Positions 11,400 to 19,977 of a DNA stretch of 64,000 nucleotides are shown here, in pieces. The stretch lies in NCBI GenBank assembly GCA_020161245.1, contig JAIUOK010000014.1, positions 21,756-85,755 on the forward strand, read 5' to 3'. The DNA is from Actinomycetota bacterium. GTDB taxonomy: Bacteria > Actinomycetota > Actinomycetes > S36-B12 > CAIYMF01. Within the stretch, counting starts at the first letter, position 1; the number at the start of each line of letters is the position of its first letter. The notes beneath the pieces were generated by a model, which saw only the letters and a list, made by a program, of their open reading frames with translations, was not told the DNA's origin and ran no database searches. Position numbers and translations under genes: made by a program.

Positions 11400-12850
11400 C
11401 GCGACCACTCGGACTTGTCGAGCGCCTCGAGGAACTCCGCAGCCCACCGGGCGACGTCGTGCTCGAACAGGCGTGCGCGCATCCGGCGCATCCGGGTGTC
11501 GAGCTCGTCGTGCGGGGTGTGCATCGCATCGACGATGGCGTGCTTGACGCCCTCGGCGTCGTAGGGGTTCACCAGGAACGCGTCGGTCATCTCGACGGCG
11601 GCGCCGGCGAACTCCGACAGCACGAGCGCGCCCGGCCCGCCGTGCGAGGCGACGTACTCCTTGGCCACGAGGTTCATGCCGTCGCGGTACGGCGTCACGA
11701 GCATGATGTCGGCGGCCGCGTAGAACGCCACGAGCTCCTCGCGCGCGAAGGGCTGATGCAGGTACTGGATCGGCGGTGCGCCGATGAGGCCGTGGTCGCC
11801 GATGGCCCGGCCGACCATGAGCTCGATCTCGTCGCGCAGCCGCTGGTAGTCCTCGACGTTCTCTCGGCTCGGCGTCGCGATCTGCACGAGCACCGCCTCG
11901 CCCGGCTGGATCGCGCCCTCCTCGAGCAGCTCGGTGAACGCCTTGAGCCGGACGTCGATGCCCTTGGTGTAGTCGAGCCGGTCGACGCCGAGCATGAGCC
12001 AGCGCGGGTTGCCGAGCTTCTCGCGCAGCTCTGCCGCGCGGTCCTGCACCTCCTCGGTGCGCGCGATCGCGTCGTACTCGCGCGTGTCGATGGAGATGGG
12101 GAAGTCGTCGACGGTGACGCGGCGCCCGCCCGTCGGCCGGGTCGCGTCCGGGACCTCCACGCCCGTGCCGTCCGGGGACAGCCTGAGGAAGCGCTCGGCC
12201 ACGCGCAGGAAGTTGGCGGCGTCGCCGGGTGTGTGGAAGCCGACGAGGTCGGCGCCGAGCAGCCCCTCGGCGATCTGCTGGCGCCACGGCAGCTGGGCGA
12301 ACAGCTCGGCCGGCGGGAACGGGATGTGCAGGAAGAAGCCGATGCGCAGGTCCGGCCGGCGGTCGCGCAGCATCCGCGGCACGAGCTGCAGCTGGTAGTC
12401 GTGCACCCATACCGTCGCCCCCTCGGCGGCGAGGTCGGCGATGCGGTTGGCGAAGCGTTGGTTGACCGCGACGTACGGCTCCCAGAAGTGCCGGTGGTAC
12501 GACGGGGTGGCGACCGCGTCGTGGTAGAGCGGCCACAGCGTCGAGTTCGCGAACCCCTCGTAGAAGCCCTCGACCTCCTCGCGGCTGAGCTCCACCTCGA
12601 CGAGCGGGCACGGCCCCACGCCGTCGGGCACCGGCTCGAGCTCTCGGCCGTAGTCCTCGGTGGAGTACGGGTCGGGGGCGAAGCGGCCCGACCAGCCGAC
12701 CCAGGCGGCGTCGTGGCCGCGCAGCACAGGCTCGAGCGCGCTGACGAGACCGCCGGGCGAGCGGGTCCAGAGGGTGGTGCCGTCGGGCTGCTCGTCGGCC
12801 GAGACCGGGAGGCGGTTGGCGACGACCAGGAACTCGAAGGCGTGACTCAT
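11396..12850 (-). CDS. otsA: trehalose-6-phosphate synthase (GT20)
   Basis: A 484-residue glycosyltransferase of family GT20. Expected motifs are all present: VVANRLPVS at the N-terminus, [35 protein letters not shown] and the nucleotide-sugar site [12 protein letters not shown]. No C-terminal phosphatase fusion is present; OtsB is the next gene. There is no Shine-Dalgarno site; TACGTT lies 6 nt upstream of the ATG, indicating a leaderless message. First gene of the otsA-otsB operon. Confidence 0.96.
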   Translation of the reverse strand: MSHAFEFLVVANRLPVSADEQPDGTTLWTRSPGGLVSALEPVLRGHDAAWVGWSGRFAPDPYSTEDYGRELEPVPDGVGPCPLVEVELSREEVEGFYEGFANSTLWPLYHDAVATPSYHRHFWEPYVAVNQRFANRIADLAAEGATVWVHDYQLQLVPRMLRDRRPDLRIGFFLHIPFPPAELFAQLPWRQQIAEGLLGADLVGFHTPGDAANFLRVAERFLRLSPDGTGVEVPDATRPTGGRRVTVDDFPISIDTREYDAIARTEEVQDRAAELREKLGNPRWLMLGVDRLDYTKGIDVRLKAFTELLEEGAIQPGEAVLVQIATPSRENVEDYQRLRDEIELMVGRAIGDHGLIGAPPIQYLHQPFAREELVAFYAAADIMLVTPYRDGMNLVAKEYVASHGGPGALVLSEFAGAAVEMTDAFLVNPYDAEGVKHAIVDAMHTPHDELDTRMRRMRARLFEHDVARWAAEFLEALDKSEWSR

Positions 12851-12959
12851 ATCAGGAACGTATGTGCGCCGCGCAGGCGAAGGTCAAACGTCGAGACGCC
12901 CCATATCCGTACGGCTGTGGGCATCGTCACGCCTGATCTCACGATCCGTGAGCAGTGCG

Positions 12960-14204
12960 CTACGCCAATGCGGCGAGCAGCGACTGCAGAGCGCGGGCGC
13001 CGTCGTGGACGTCGGTGAAGCGGGTGGTGAGCGGCGCCAGACCGATCCTGACGCCGTCCGGGTGCCGGAAGTCGGGGATCACACCGCGGTCGGTGAGCGC
13101 CTGCGTGAGCGCGAGCGCGTCCGGGTGCCGCAGCGTCACGTGCGCCCCGCGCCGCGCCGCGTCGCGCGGGCTCGCGACCTCGACGCCGAAGGGTGCGAGC
13201 CACTCGTCGGCGAGGTCGACGAGGTACGACGTCAGCGCCATGCCCTTGGCGCGGACGGCGTCCATCCCGGCCTCCTCGAGCAGCGCGACACCGGCGTCCA
13301 CGGCTGCGAGCGCGATGGCTGACGGGGTCCCCGTCATGAAACGGCGGATGCCCTCGGCGGCCGCGTAGTCGCCGGTCATCGCGAAGACGTCGGCGTGGCC
13401 CATCCAGCCGGGGATCGGGTTGGTCATGGCGTCGTGGTGCCGCGGGTGCGCCCAGATCCATGCGGGCGCCCCGGGCCCGCCGTTGATGAACTTGTACGAG
13501 CAGCCCACGGCGAAGTCGGCGTCGGCGCCGACGAGGTCCAGCGGCACCGAGCCGCCCGCGTGCGAGCAGTCCCAGGCGACAAGCGCTCCGGCGTCGTGCA
13601 CGGCCTGGGTCACGGACGCGACATCGACGAGCGCGGACGAGCGGTAGTCGACGACCGAGAGCAGGACCACAGCGACGTCGTCATGCAGCAGCGCCGCGAC
13701 GTCCGACGCCGTCACCGGCTCGGTCGGCCACGGCGCCGCCGGGTCGAGCGGGCCGAGCCAGGCGACGCTGCCGCCGCGGGTCCGTGCGACCTCGGCGGCC
13801 ACGTAGCGGTCGGTCGGGAACTCGCCGCGATGGGCGACGACGACACCGCGGCCGGGGCGCAGGTCCATCGCGGAGCTCAGCACCTTGAAGAGATTGACGG
13901 TCGTGTTGTCGCAGACCACCGTCTGCCCCGGCCCCGCGCCGAGCAGCGACGCGCCGAGGCGGTCGCCCACCTCGAACGGTCGGTCCATCCAGCCCTCGGA
14001 CCACGAGCGGATGAGGCGGTCGCCCCACTCGTCGCGCACGACGTCGTCGATCCGGCCCGGCGTCGCCGCCGGCAGCCGGCCGAGGGAGTTGCCGTCGAGG
14101 TACACGACGCCGTCGTCGGGGATCTCGAACCGCAGCCGGAGCCCGGCCAGCCGGTCGTCGGCGTCGAGCTGCTCGGCGTAGGCGCGGGAGTCGGTGACAG
14201 CCAT
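12960..14204 (-). CDS. kynU: kynureninase
   Basis: A 414-residue fold-type I PLP enzyme that cleaves L-kynurenine to anthranilate and alanine. Recognisable parts are YLDGNSLGRLP, DNTTVNLFKVL, HRGEFPTDRYV, WDCSHAGGSVPLDL and the cofactor lysine in GCSYKFINGGPGAPAW. Length matches the family. TAGCCT sits 6 nt before the ATG (leaderless type). No tryptophan 2,3-dioxygenase or kynurenine formamidase lies nearby, so the rest of the catabolic route must be elsewhere. Confidence 0.94.
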   Translation of the reverse strand: MAVTDSRAYAEQLDADDRLAGLRLRFEIPDDGVVYLDGNSLGRLPAATPGRIDDVVRDEWGDRLIRSWSEGWMDRPFEVGDRLGASLLGAGPGQTVVCDNTTVNLFKVLSSAMDLRPGRGVVVAHRGEFPTDRYVAAEVARTRGGSVAWLGPLDPAAPWPTEPVTASDVAALLHDDVAVVLLSVVDYRSSALVDVASVTQAVHDAGALVAWDCSHAGGSVPLDLVGADADFAVGCSYKFINGGPGAPAWIWAHPRHHDAMTNPIPGWMGHADVFAMTGDYAAAEGIRRFMTGTPSAIALAAVDAGVALLEEAGMDAVRAKGMALTSYLVDLADEWLAPFGVEVASPRDAARRGAHVTLRHPDALALTQALTDRGVIPDFRHPDGVRIGLAPLTTRFTDVHDGARALQSLLAALA

Positions 14205-14285
14205 GCCCGCAGGCTAGGCCGCAGGCGGGCTGTGCGCTGCGTCCGCCGTCGGGCGACTACCATCGCGGAGCGCCCTGCGGCGCAC

Positions 14286-14358
14286 GCCGACCTGGCGCAA
14301 CTGGCAGCGCACCTGTCTTGTAAACAGGTGGTTAGGGGTTCGAGTCCCCTGGTCGGCT
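14286..14358 (+). tRNA. tRNA-Thr (anticodon TGT)
   Basis: A complete 73-nt cloverleaf. The acceptor stem GCCGACC pairs with GGTCGGC at the 3' end. The anticodon stem CCTGT/ACAGG encloses loop CTTGTAA with anticodon TGT, and the T arm is AGGGGTTCGAGTCCCCT. CCA is not encoded. No integrase gene or duplicated tRNA end is visible beside it. Confidence 0.95.
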
Positions 14359-14380
14359 CTGGTCCGGGCTGGCCCGGCGG

Positions 14381-14569
14381 TCAGTGCTTGAGGGCCTTGC
14401 GCAGGTAGGTGTCGAGGCGCTTGTCAGCCTTCACCCGGGCCTGCTCGATCTCGATGGCGGCGTCCTTGTCGAGGGCGGCTGCGCCGTCGAACAGCGGCTG
14501 GGCCAGGGCCAGGTAGGCCTCCTCGGCCTCGCGCCAGCGCGCCAGCGCCTCGTCCGGGGTCTTCGACAT
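14381..14569 (-). CDS. small conserved-type hypothetical protein, 62 aa
   Basis: A 62-residue, highly charged, probably all-helical protein (MSKTPDEALARWREAEEAYL at the start, LRKALKH at the end). It has no cysteine and no membrane segment, and I cannot assign a function. TAGCGT lies 7 nt before the ATG, as in other leaderless genes here. It lies just past the tRNA-Thr gene on the opposite strand. Confidence 0.7.
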   Translation of the reverse strand: MSKTPDEALARWREAEEAYLALAQPLFDGAAALDKDAAIEIEQARVKADKRLDTYLRKALKH

Positions 14570-14717
14570 GACGCCGACGCTAGCGCGCCCGGCGGCGGCT
14601 GTGTGCGGCTGAGGTGAACGGCGGGCAACGGCCCCGGGTCGATCGCATGAACATCGCGCTCCCCGCGAGCCACCGCCTCCTCCACGGCACGACGCTGGCC
14701 ACGTCGGAGGAGGACGC

Positions 14718-14927
14718 GTGCAGCACAGGACCGGCTTCGCACCGGCGCCGGGCGACGACGGCCGGCACGACGCCCATGCGGTCGAGCCGGGGACGAGCAC
14801 GGCCGTGTGCGGCCAGCAGGTCGACATCATCGTGGAGTCGGACTGGCACACCGTGCGCGTCCGCCGCTGCCGCCTCTGCCTCCGAGCCCTCGACACCCAC
14901 CGGGCCCGCGACACCGTCGACCGGTGA
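14718..14927 (+). CDS. small cysteine-containing hypothetical protein, 69 aa
   Basis: A 69-residue protein starting at GTG, with an excellent ribosome site (GGAGGAGG, 4-nt spacer) that argues it is translated. The C-terminal half carries a VCGQ cysteine and a CRLC pair (VRRCRLCLRALDTH), so a small metal-binding site is possible. No family recognised. Its stop codon falls inside the left end of the palindromic element at 14923-15002. Confidence 0.6.
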   Translation: MQHRTGFAPAPGDDGRHDAHAVEPGTSTAVCGQQVDIIVESDWHTVRVRRCRLCLRALDTHRARDTVDR

Positions 14928-15002
14928 AGGGCCCCCGCAAGCGTCGCGGGCCCCCGCTGGTCGGGGCGGAGGGACGACGCGGCGGCCAGTAGGGCCTTCA
15001 CC
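14923..15002. repeat. palindromic intergenic element with GGTGAAGG ends
   Basis: The 80-bp element begins GGTGAAGG and ends CCTTCACC. Inside is a second pairing, GCGTCG (14941-14946) with CGACGC (14975-14980), around a G/C-rich core. Its ends match those of the longer palindrome at 7780-7908. It lies between the small Cys protein and the MFS gene and overlaps the former's stop codon. Confidence 0.6.
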
Positions 15003-15099
15003 GCGAACCTGGAGCAGGGCGACGGGCGGCAGGAGGTGTGCGACCGCAGACCGGAATCCTGCTGCCGGGGGCAGGCTCGGCGTCGATACGGTCCGGGGT

Positions 15100-16359
15100 A
15101 TGACGACCGCTCCTCCCGCTGCTCGCTCTGTCGACGTCGAGGCGGTGCAGCGTCGCTCCGTCGCCACGCTGTCGACGAGCGCGGTGCTCGGCGGGGTCGC
15201 TGTCGCCGGTGCGATTCCCGCGGGCGCGCTCATCGCGGCGTCGCTGGCGGGCGAGGAGGTCGCCGGGCTCGCGCAGACGATGGGAGTGGTGGGCGCCGCC
15301 GTCATGGCGCTGCCGCTGGCCCGAGCGGCGCTCACCCGGGGACGCCGTGCTGCGCTCTCGCTCGGGTACGGCGTCGGCGCCGTCGGCGCGGTGATCGTCG
15401 TGATCGCCGGTGCGACGCGCTCCCTCCCGCTGGTCTTTCTCGGCTGTCTGCTCGTGGGCGTCGCCTCGGCCGCCGGGCTGCAGGCGCGCTACGCCGCGAC
15501 CGACCTCGCCACGGAGGAGCACCGCGCCCGCGCGCTCGCCTACGTCGTCTGGGCCGGCACAGTCGGCGCCGTCCTCGGGCCCAACCTGCTCGAGGTGTCG
15601 GGGCGTGCCGCGGTCTCGCTGGGCCTGCCGCAGCTCACCGGCCCCTACCTGCTCTCGGCTGTGCTGCTCGCCCTCGCCGTGCTGGTGCTCACTGCGCGTC
15701 TGCGTCCGGACCCCTACCTGCTCTCGCGAGAGCTGGCTGCCGCGGCCGGCGCGACGCTGTCGCGGCCGCGCCTGCGCGACGGCCTCGAGCATCTCAAGCG
15801 GCACCGGCGCGCGGTGCTCGGCGTCGCCTCGGTCTCGCTCGGCCACGTCGTCATGGTCATGGTCATGGTGATGACGCCGGTGCACATGCGCCACGTCGAC
15901 GTCTCGCTGCAGCTCATCGGTCTCGTGATCAGCGTCCACGTGCTGGGCATGTACGCCCTGGCCCCGGTCGTGGGTCTCCTGGTCGACCGGTTCGGGCGGG
16001 TGCCGATGGTCCTGGTGGGTGCCGCGATCCTGCTCGTCGCCTGCGTCGTCTCCGGGCTGGCGCCCGCCGACAACGTGCCGATGCTCGCGGTCGGCCTGTT
16101 CCTGCTCGGCCTCGGCTGGTCGTGCACGCTGATCGCGGGGTCGACCCTCGTGAGCGACGACGTCGACGAGGCGGAGCGCCCCGCCGTCCAGGGCCTCTCG
16201 GACCTCACCATGAACGTCGCCGCGGCGGTCGGCGGCGCTGCGGCCGGATTCATCGTGGCGGGCTGGTCCTACGCCGCGCTCTGCGCGTTCGCGGTGGTGC
16301 CCGTGGCCGCGCTGGTGGTGCTCGCAGCCCTCCCCTCCATGCGGCGGCACGCCGGGTGA
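15100..16359 (+). CDS. MFS transporter
   Basis: A 419-residue integral membrane protein with about 12 hydrophobic segments split by a central loop (residues ~195-235). It belongs to the major facilitator superfamily; the loop motif LLVDRFGRVPMVLVG in the second half is a version of the MFS A-motif. Substrate unknown. The chosen ATG has TACGGT 7 nt upstream, so it is probably leaderless. A run of GTCATG hexamers at 15850-15873 encodes an unusual VMVMVMVM stretch inside a helix. Its stop overlaps the next start by 4 nt. Confidence 0.85.
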   Translation: MTTAPPAARSVDVEAVQRRSVATLSTSAVLGGVAVAGAIPAGALIAASLAGEEVAGLAQTMGVVGAAVMALPLARAALTRGRRAALSLGYGVGAVGAVIVVIAGATRSLPLVFLGCLLVGVASAAGLQARYAATDLATEEHRARALAYVVWAGTVGAVLGPNLLEVSGRAAVSLGLPQLTGPYLLSAVLLALAVLVLTARLRPDPYLLSRELAAAAGATLSRPRLRDGLEHLKRHRRAVLGVASVSLGHVVMVMVMVMTPVHMRHVDVSLQLIGLVISVHVLGMYALAPVVGLLVDRFGRVPMVLVGAAILLVACVVSGLAPADNVPMLAVGLFLLGLGWSCTLIAGSTLVSDDVDEAERPAVQGLSDLTMNVAAAVGGAAAGFIVAGWSYAALCAFAVVPVAALVVLAALPSMRRHAG

Positions 16360-17330
16360 CGCGCATCCCGCTCACCGTGCCGCAGGCGGGCAGTGCCGTG
16401 CGCCCGTCCTGGGACGACCTGCCCGGCCACGTGCGCGACGCCGTCGTCGAGGCGTGCGGTGCCGAGGTCGTGTCCGCGTACTCGCAGGGCGGCGGGTTCA
16501 CGAGCGGCTTCGCCAGCCGGCTCCTGCTCGACGACGGGCGAAGGCTGTTCGTCAAGGCCGCGACCGACGAGCTGCACCCGTTCGCCCGCCCCTCGTACGA
16601 GCGCGAGGCAGCAGTCGTGCGGGGCCTGCCGGATGCCGTCCCCGCGCCGCGTGTGCTCTGGACCCGCGACCTCGGGCACTGGTTCGTGTCGGCCTTCGAG
16701 GACGTCGACGCGCGCCACCCCGTGCGGCCGTGGGACTCCGCCGAGCTCGCGCGCGTGCTCGACGTCTGCTCGCTGATGGCGCGCGAGCTGACGCCGGTGC
16801 CTGAGTCGATGCCGGAGCCGAGCCCGCTGTCGTCGTGGGAGGACGAGCTCTCGTTCTGGCGCCGGCGCCGCGACGGCGAGGCGAGTGCGCTCGCTGTCCC
16901 GCTGCCCGACCACTGGGCGGCATGGACCGGCGAGCTCGCGGATCTCGAGGACGGCTGGACCGCGCGCTGCTCGGGCAGCACCGGGCTGCACTTCGACGTG
17001 CGCGACGACAACCTGCTGATCCGGCCGGACGGCGAGGTTCTCGTCGTCGACTGGAACCACCTCACGCTCGGCGCCGCGTGGTTGGATGTCGCGTCGCTGC
17101 TGCCGTCGGCCTGGGGCGACGGCCTCGACGCCAATGCGCTCTGGGCCGCGCACCCGCTGTCCCGCGGCGTCGATCCGCGTGGGCTGGACGGCTTCCTCGC
17201 CGCGCTGGGTGGGCTCTTCGTCGAGCGCAGCGCCGACGAGCCCATGCCCCACTCGCCCTACCTGCGCGACCACCAGACGTGGTGGCGCGACGCGACGATG
17301 GGCTGGCTCGGCTCGCGCCTGGGCTGGTGA
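16356..17330 (+). CDS. aminoglycoside phosphotransferase-family (APH-like) protein
   Basis: A 324-residue kinase-fold protein. The catalytic loop reads LHFDVRDDNLLI and the metal-binding motif VVDWNHLTLG, typical of APH/choline-kinase-like enzymes. An N-terminal GGGFTSGFASRL resembles the nucleotide-binding loop. The small-molecule substrate cannot be deduced, and resistance should not be assumed. The GTG start overlaps the MFS stop (GTGA), so the transporter and kinase are co-translated and may act on the same compound. Confidence 0.82.
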   Translation: MTRIPLTVPQAGSAVRPSWDDLPGHVRDAVVEACGAEVVSAYSQGGGFTSGFASRLLLDDGRRLFVKAATDELHPFARPSYEREAAVVRGLPDAVPAPRVLWTRDLGHWFVSAFEDVDARHPVRPWDSAELARVLDVCSLMARELTPVPESMPEPSPLSSWEDELSFWRRRRDGEASALAVPLPDHWAAWTGELADLEDGWTARCSGSTGLHFDVRDDNLLIRPDGEVLVVDWNHLTLGAAWLDVASLLPSAWGDGLDANALWAAHPLSRGVDPRGLDGFLAALGGLFVERSADEPMPHSPYLRDHQTWWRDATMGWLGSRLGW

Positions 17331-17334
17331 GGCG

Positions 17335-18237
17335 TCAGACGCGGCTGGTGCCCGAGTCGGCGATCGTGCCGTCGGTGCGACGGAACGCCCACGTCCAGTT
17401 GGTCTGGCGCAGCTGCAGCTCGAGGACGCCGTAGGTGCGGGTCACGCGCTTCCAGCTCCACGTGCGGGATCCCTTGCTGCGCATGGGTCGCAGCTCTGCG
17501 CCGCCGGTGCCGACGACGAACGCCTGGATGCGCGAGGTGCGCCCGGCGATCGGCACGGCCATCCGCTCGTAGTTGTGGTCGTGCCCCCACAGCACGATCC
17601 GCACGTCGCGGTCGTTCTTGATCGCCGACCAGAGCCGGTCGGTGTCGCGCTGGTCTCCGTGCTCGCCGAGGCTGTACCGCGGCCGGTGCCACGCCACGAT
17701 GGTGGGCTTGCCGTTGTTGCGCGCCAGCACGTCCTTGAGGAACGTGAGCTGCGCCGAGCTGCCCACCCGCTCGCTGTCGAGGCCGATGACGATCCAGGCG
17801 CCGGCGCGGTGCCACCACCACGTCGTGCCCGTGATGCCGAAGTACTTCTTGTAGCCGGCCGCGCCCGAGGTGTTGTACTCGTGGTTGCCCGGCAGCGGCC
17901 AGGTGATCGGCTTGAACTGGCCGTACGACGGCGCGTAGTACTTGGCGAACTCCGACGACGACCCGCTGTTGTAGGCGTTGTCGCCGAGGGTCATCACGCG
18001 CCACGGCGAGCGCGCCTTGATGACAGCCGCGGTCCGCGACTGCGCGCCGCCCGAGCGGGCGATGTCGCCGACGACCAGCAGCCGCGCGGTCGGATAGGTG
18101 ACGGCGGGCTGGATCGCGGCCGCGGCGGGTGTCGCCTCGAGAAGCTGCGCGCCTGCCGCGGGGAGCGCCGCCGTCAGTGAAAGCGACCCGGCCACGAGCA
18201 CACCGGCAGCAACACGCAGCCACCTGTTCGCTGCCAC
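17335..18237 (-). CDS. secreted metallophosphoesterase
   Basis: A ~300-residue calcineurin-like phosphoesterase. The five dinuclear-metal motifs are visible: VVGDIA, LGDNAYNSG, PGNHEYN, AWHRPRYS and GHDHNYER. An N-terminal signal peptide (basic start, hydrophobic core, AAGA cleavage region) implies export. GGGAGG six bases before the GTG at 18235-18237 is preferred over an upstream ATG without a ribosome site. It resembles purple-acid-phosphatase-like/alkaline phosphatase D-type secreted enzymes; the physiological substrate is unclear. Its stop lies 5 bp from the convergent kinase-like gene. Confidence 0.88.
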   Translation of the reverse strand: MAANRWLRVAAGVLVAGSLSLTAALPAAGAQLLEATPAAAAIQPAVTYPTARLLVVGDIARSGGAQSRTAAVIKARSPWRVMTLGDNAYNSGSSSEFAKYYAPSYGQFKPITWPLPGNHEYNTSGAAGYKKYFGITGTTWWWHRAGAWIVIGLDSERVGSSAQLTFLKDVLARNNGKPTIVAWHRPRYSLGEHGDQRDTDRLWSAIKNDRDVRIVLWGHDHNYERMAVPIAGRTSRIQAFVVGTGGAELRPMRSKGSRTWSWKRVTRTYGVLELQLRQTNWTWAFRRTDGTIADSGTSRV

Positions 18238-18354
18238 CGTGCACCTCCCGCTGCGCCGGACGCCGTTCATCGACCGCTCGCCAGGTGTTCATCCTGCCGT
18301 GGATCGGTGGCGACCTGCACAGGGGACGGTGCAGGGAGGCACTGGGAGGCGGCG

Positions 18355-18870
18355 GTGGCGGTTTCGCGGATCGATCTCGTCCCGGCGTCGCGTCTGCTGC
18401 ACGACGTACGCGCGGCCGGCGTCGGCTGGCGGCTGCTGGGGGCGAACAACCGTGAGCTGGGACGCTCCGTTCGGGTGCACGCCGACCTGGACGGCCTGCT
18501 GTCCGAACTGGCGTGGCTTCGGGTGTGGCTCGTGGGCGCGGAAGCCCGGCTCAGCAGCGAGCGAGGCAACCGCGGATGGGTGTGGCGCATCGCCACGGAC
18601 GATGGCGACGCGGTAGCCATCTCGGGCCGCGGCTTCAGGTCGTTGCAAGCCTGCGAGCGCAACGCGGCGGGCTTCCTCGACGCGTTCGCGCGTGCTCCCG
18701 TCCCAGGGCTCGGGCGCGGTGCGGACTCAGCGGTCGACGACGACGGTGGCGGCGGGCACGGACGTGGCCGGCGGCTCGCCCGTCGTCGGGATGTCGAGCG
18801 GGTGGGTGAGCAGGGCGACGAGACCGAGGGCCAGGATCGGCGGCACGACGACGCGCACGGTGTCACGTGA
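18355..18870 (+). CDS. hypothetical protein with two DUF1508-like half-repeats
   Basis: A 171-residue protein starting at GTG after GGGAGGCGGCG. Two similar segments, GWRLLGANNRELGRSVRV and GWVWRIATDDGDAVAISG, are each followed by a helix. This resembles the YegP/DUF1508 repeat; the assignment is by eye and tentative. After about residue 122 the protein becomes Gly/Arg/Asp-rich. That tail overlaps, antisense, nearly all of the small gene at 18727-18879, so the true C-terminus may once have been shorter. Confidence 0.55.
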   Translation: MAVSRIDLVPASRLLHDVRAAGVGWRLLGANNRELGRSVRVHADLDGLLSELAWLRVWLVGAEARLSSERGNRGWVWRIATDDGDAVAISGRGFRSLQACERNAAGFLDAFARAPVPGLGRGADSAVDDDGGGGHGRGRRLARRRDVERVGEQGDETEGQDRRHDDAHGVT

Positions 18871-18879
18871 CATCCGCAT
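18727..18879 (-). CDS. small single-pass membrane protein, 50 aa
   Basis: A 50-residue peptide: a short basic N-terminus (MRMSRDTVR), one hydrophobic helix (VVVPPILALGLVALL) and a Pro/Thr-rich outer tail. GAGGAGG with a 6-nt spacer precedes the ATG, among the best ribosome sites in the window, which supports translation. It lies antisense to the 3' end of the gene at 18355-18870. Function unknown. Confidence 0.6.
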   Translation of the reverse strand: MRMSRDTVRVVVPPILALGLVALLTHPLDIPTTGEPPATSVPAATVVVDR

Positions 18880-19103
18880 GGCGCACCTCCTCGGAACCGG
18901 TTCGTACAGGTGCTGTGTCGACGGCGCGCGGACCCGGTCCTGAGAGGGTTCCCTCAGTCGGCGCAATCCCCTGCGGCTCTGCGCCTTCGGGCGATCCGGG
19001 CCTTGAGCGGGACGAGAGGGAGGACGGCGCGGCGGTCGCGAGGCGCGGCTGGCCGGCTGCCCCGGAGGCTAGGGTCGGCGGCACACGCACCGGGACGGGA
19101 GCC

Positions 19104-19916
19104 ATGAGGAAGAAGCTTCGCTCGGCGGCCCTCGGCGTCCCGCCGGTCCGCCGTCTGGTCGAGCAGCGGGACCGCCTCCAGCGCGAGCTCGACAAGCAGC
19201 GCGACGTCAACGACCGGCTGCGCCGCACGGTCGACGAACTCGCCTCGGCGTCGGCCGCGGAGGGTGCCGACTACGCCTCGCTGTTCATGGTCACCTACGG
19301 CCGTTCCGGCTCGACGCTGCTGCAGGGCTTCCTCAACTCCATCCCCGGCTACACCATCCGCGGGGAGAACGGCGGCGCCCTCTACCAGCTCTACCGCTAC
19401 CACTCGGCCCTCGAGGCCAAGGCCGCGGAGCTCGCGGTCGGCGGCCGTCTCCCCGACGACGCCACGCACCCCTGGTACGGCATGCATGTGTACCCGGCGG
19501 GCCTCGCGCTCGACGACCAGCGCCGCCTCGTCCTCGACACGATCCTGCGGCCGGAGCCGGCCACCCGCGTCGTGGGCTTCAAGGAGGTGCGCTGGTACTG
19601 GAAGGACACGCCCGAGTACGTCGGGTACCTCCAACAGCTGTTCCCCGGCGCGCGGTTCGTGTTCAACACCCGCGACCACGACAAGGTCGCCGCGAGCAAG
19701 TGGTGGCGCGACCGGCCCAATGCGCGCGAGGAGCTCGACCGCATCGAGGGCATGCACCTCGGGATCCTCGAGTCGCTGGGCGACAAGGGCTTCCGCGTCC
19801 ACTACGACGACTACGTCGCCGACCCGGCCGCGCTCGAGCCGATGTACCGCTGGCTCGGCGAGCCGTTCGACGCCGACCGCCTGCGGGCCGTCATGGCGCA
19901 GCCCCACTCCTACTGA
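19104..19916 (+). CDS. sulfotransferase family protein
   Basis: A 270-residue protein with a coiled-coil-prone N-terminus (residues ~17-50), then the PAPS 5'-phosphosulfate loop TYGRSGSTLL at 64-73 and the 3'-phosphate region PGARFVFNTRDHDKVAASKW. The C-terminus has HYDDYVADPAAL and PMYRWLGEPFD, usual in bacterial and Stf0-like sulfotransferases. The acceptor is unknown; cell-surface glycolipids are typical in actinobacteria. The upstream 220 bp is non-coding and shared with the divergent 50-aa gene. Confidence 0.82.
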   Translation: MRKKLRSAALGVPPVRRLVEQRDRLQRELDKQRDVNDRLRRTVDELASASAAEGADYASLFMVTYGRSGSTLLQGFLNSIPGYTIRGENGGALYQLYRYHSALEAKAAELAVGGRLPDDATHPWYGMHVYPAGLALDDQRRLVLDTILRPEPATRVVGFKEVRWYWKDTPEYVGYLQQLFPGARFVFNTRDHDKVAASKWWRDRPNAREELDRIEGMHLGILESLGDKGFRVHYDDYVADPAALEPMYRWLGEPFDADRLRAVMAQPHSY

Positions 19917-19977
19917 CCGGGTCGCCGCACGTGTGTCGCGGCAGGGAGGGGACGGCGCCCGTCGGGATGATGGGCGC

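Noticed and set aside
14286..14358. tRNA-Thr as an attachment site for an integrated element
   Set aside because: No integrase, no repeated tRNA 3' end and no shift in gene character on either side.
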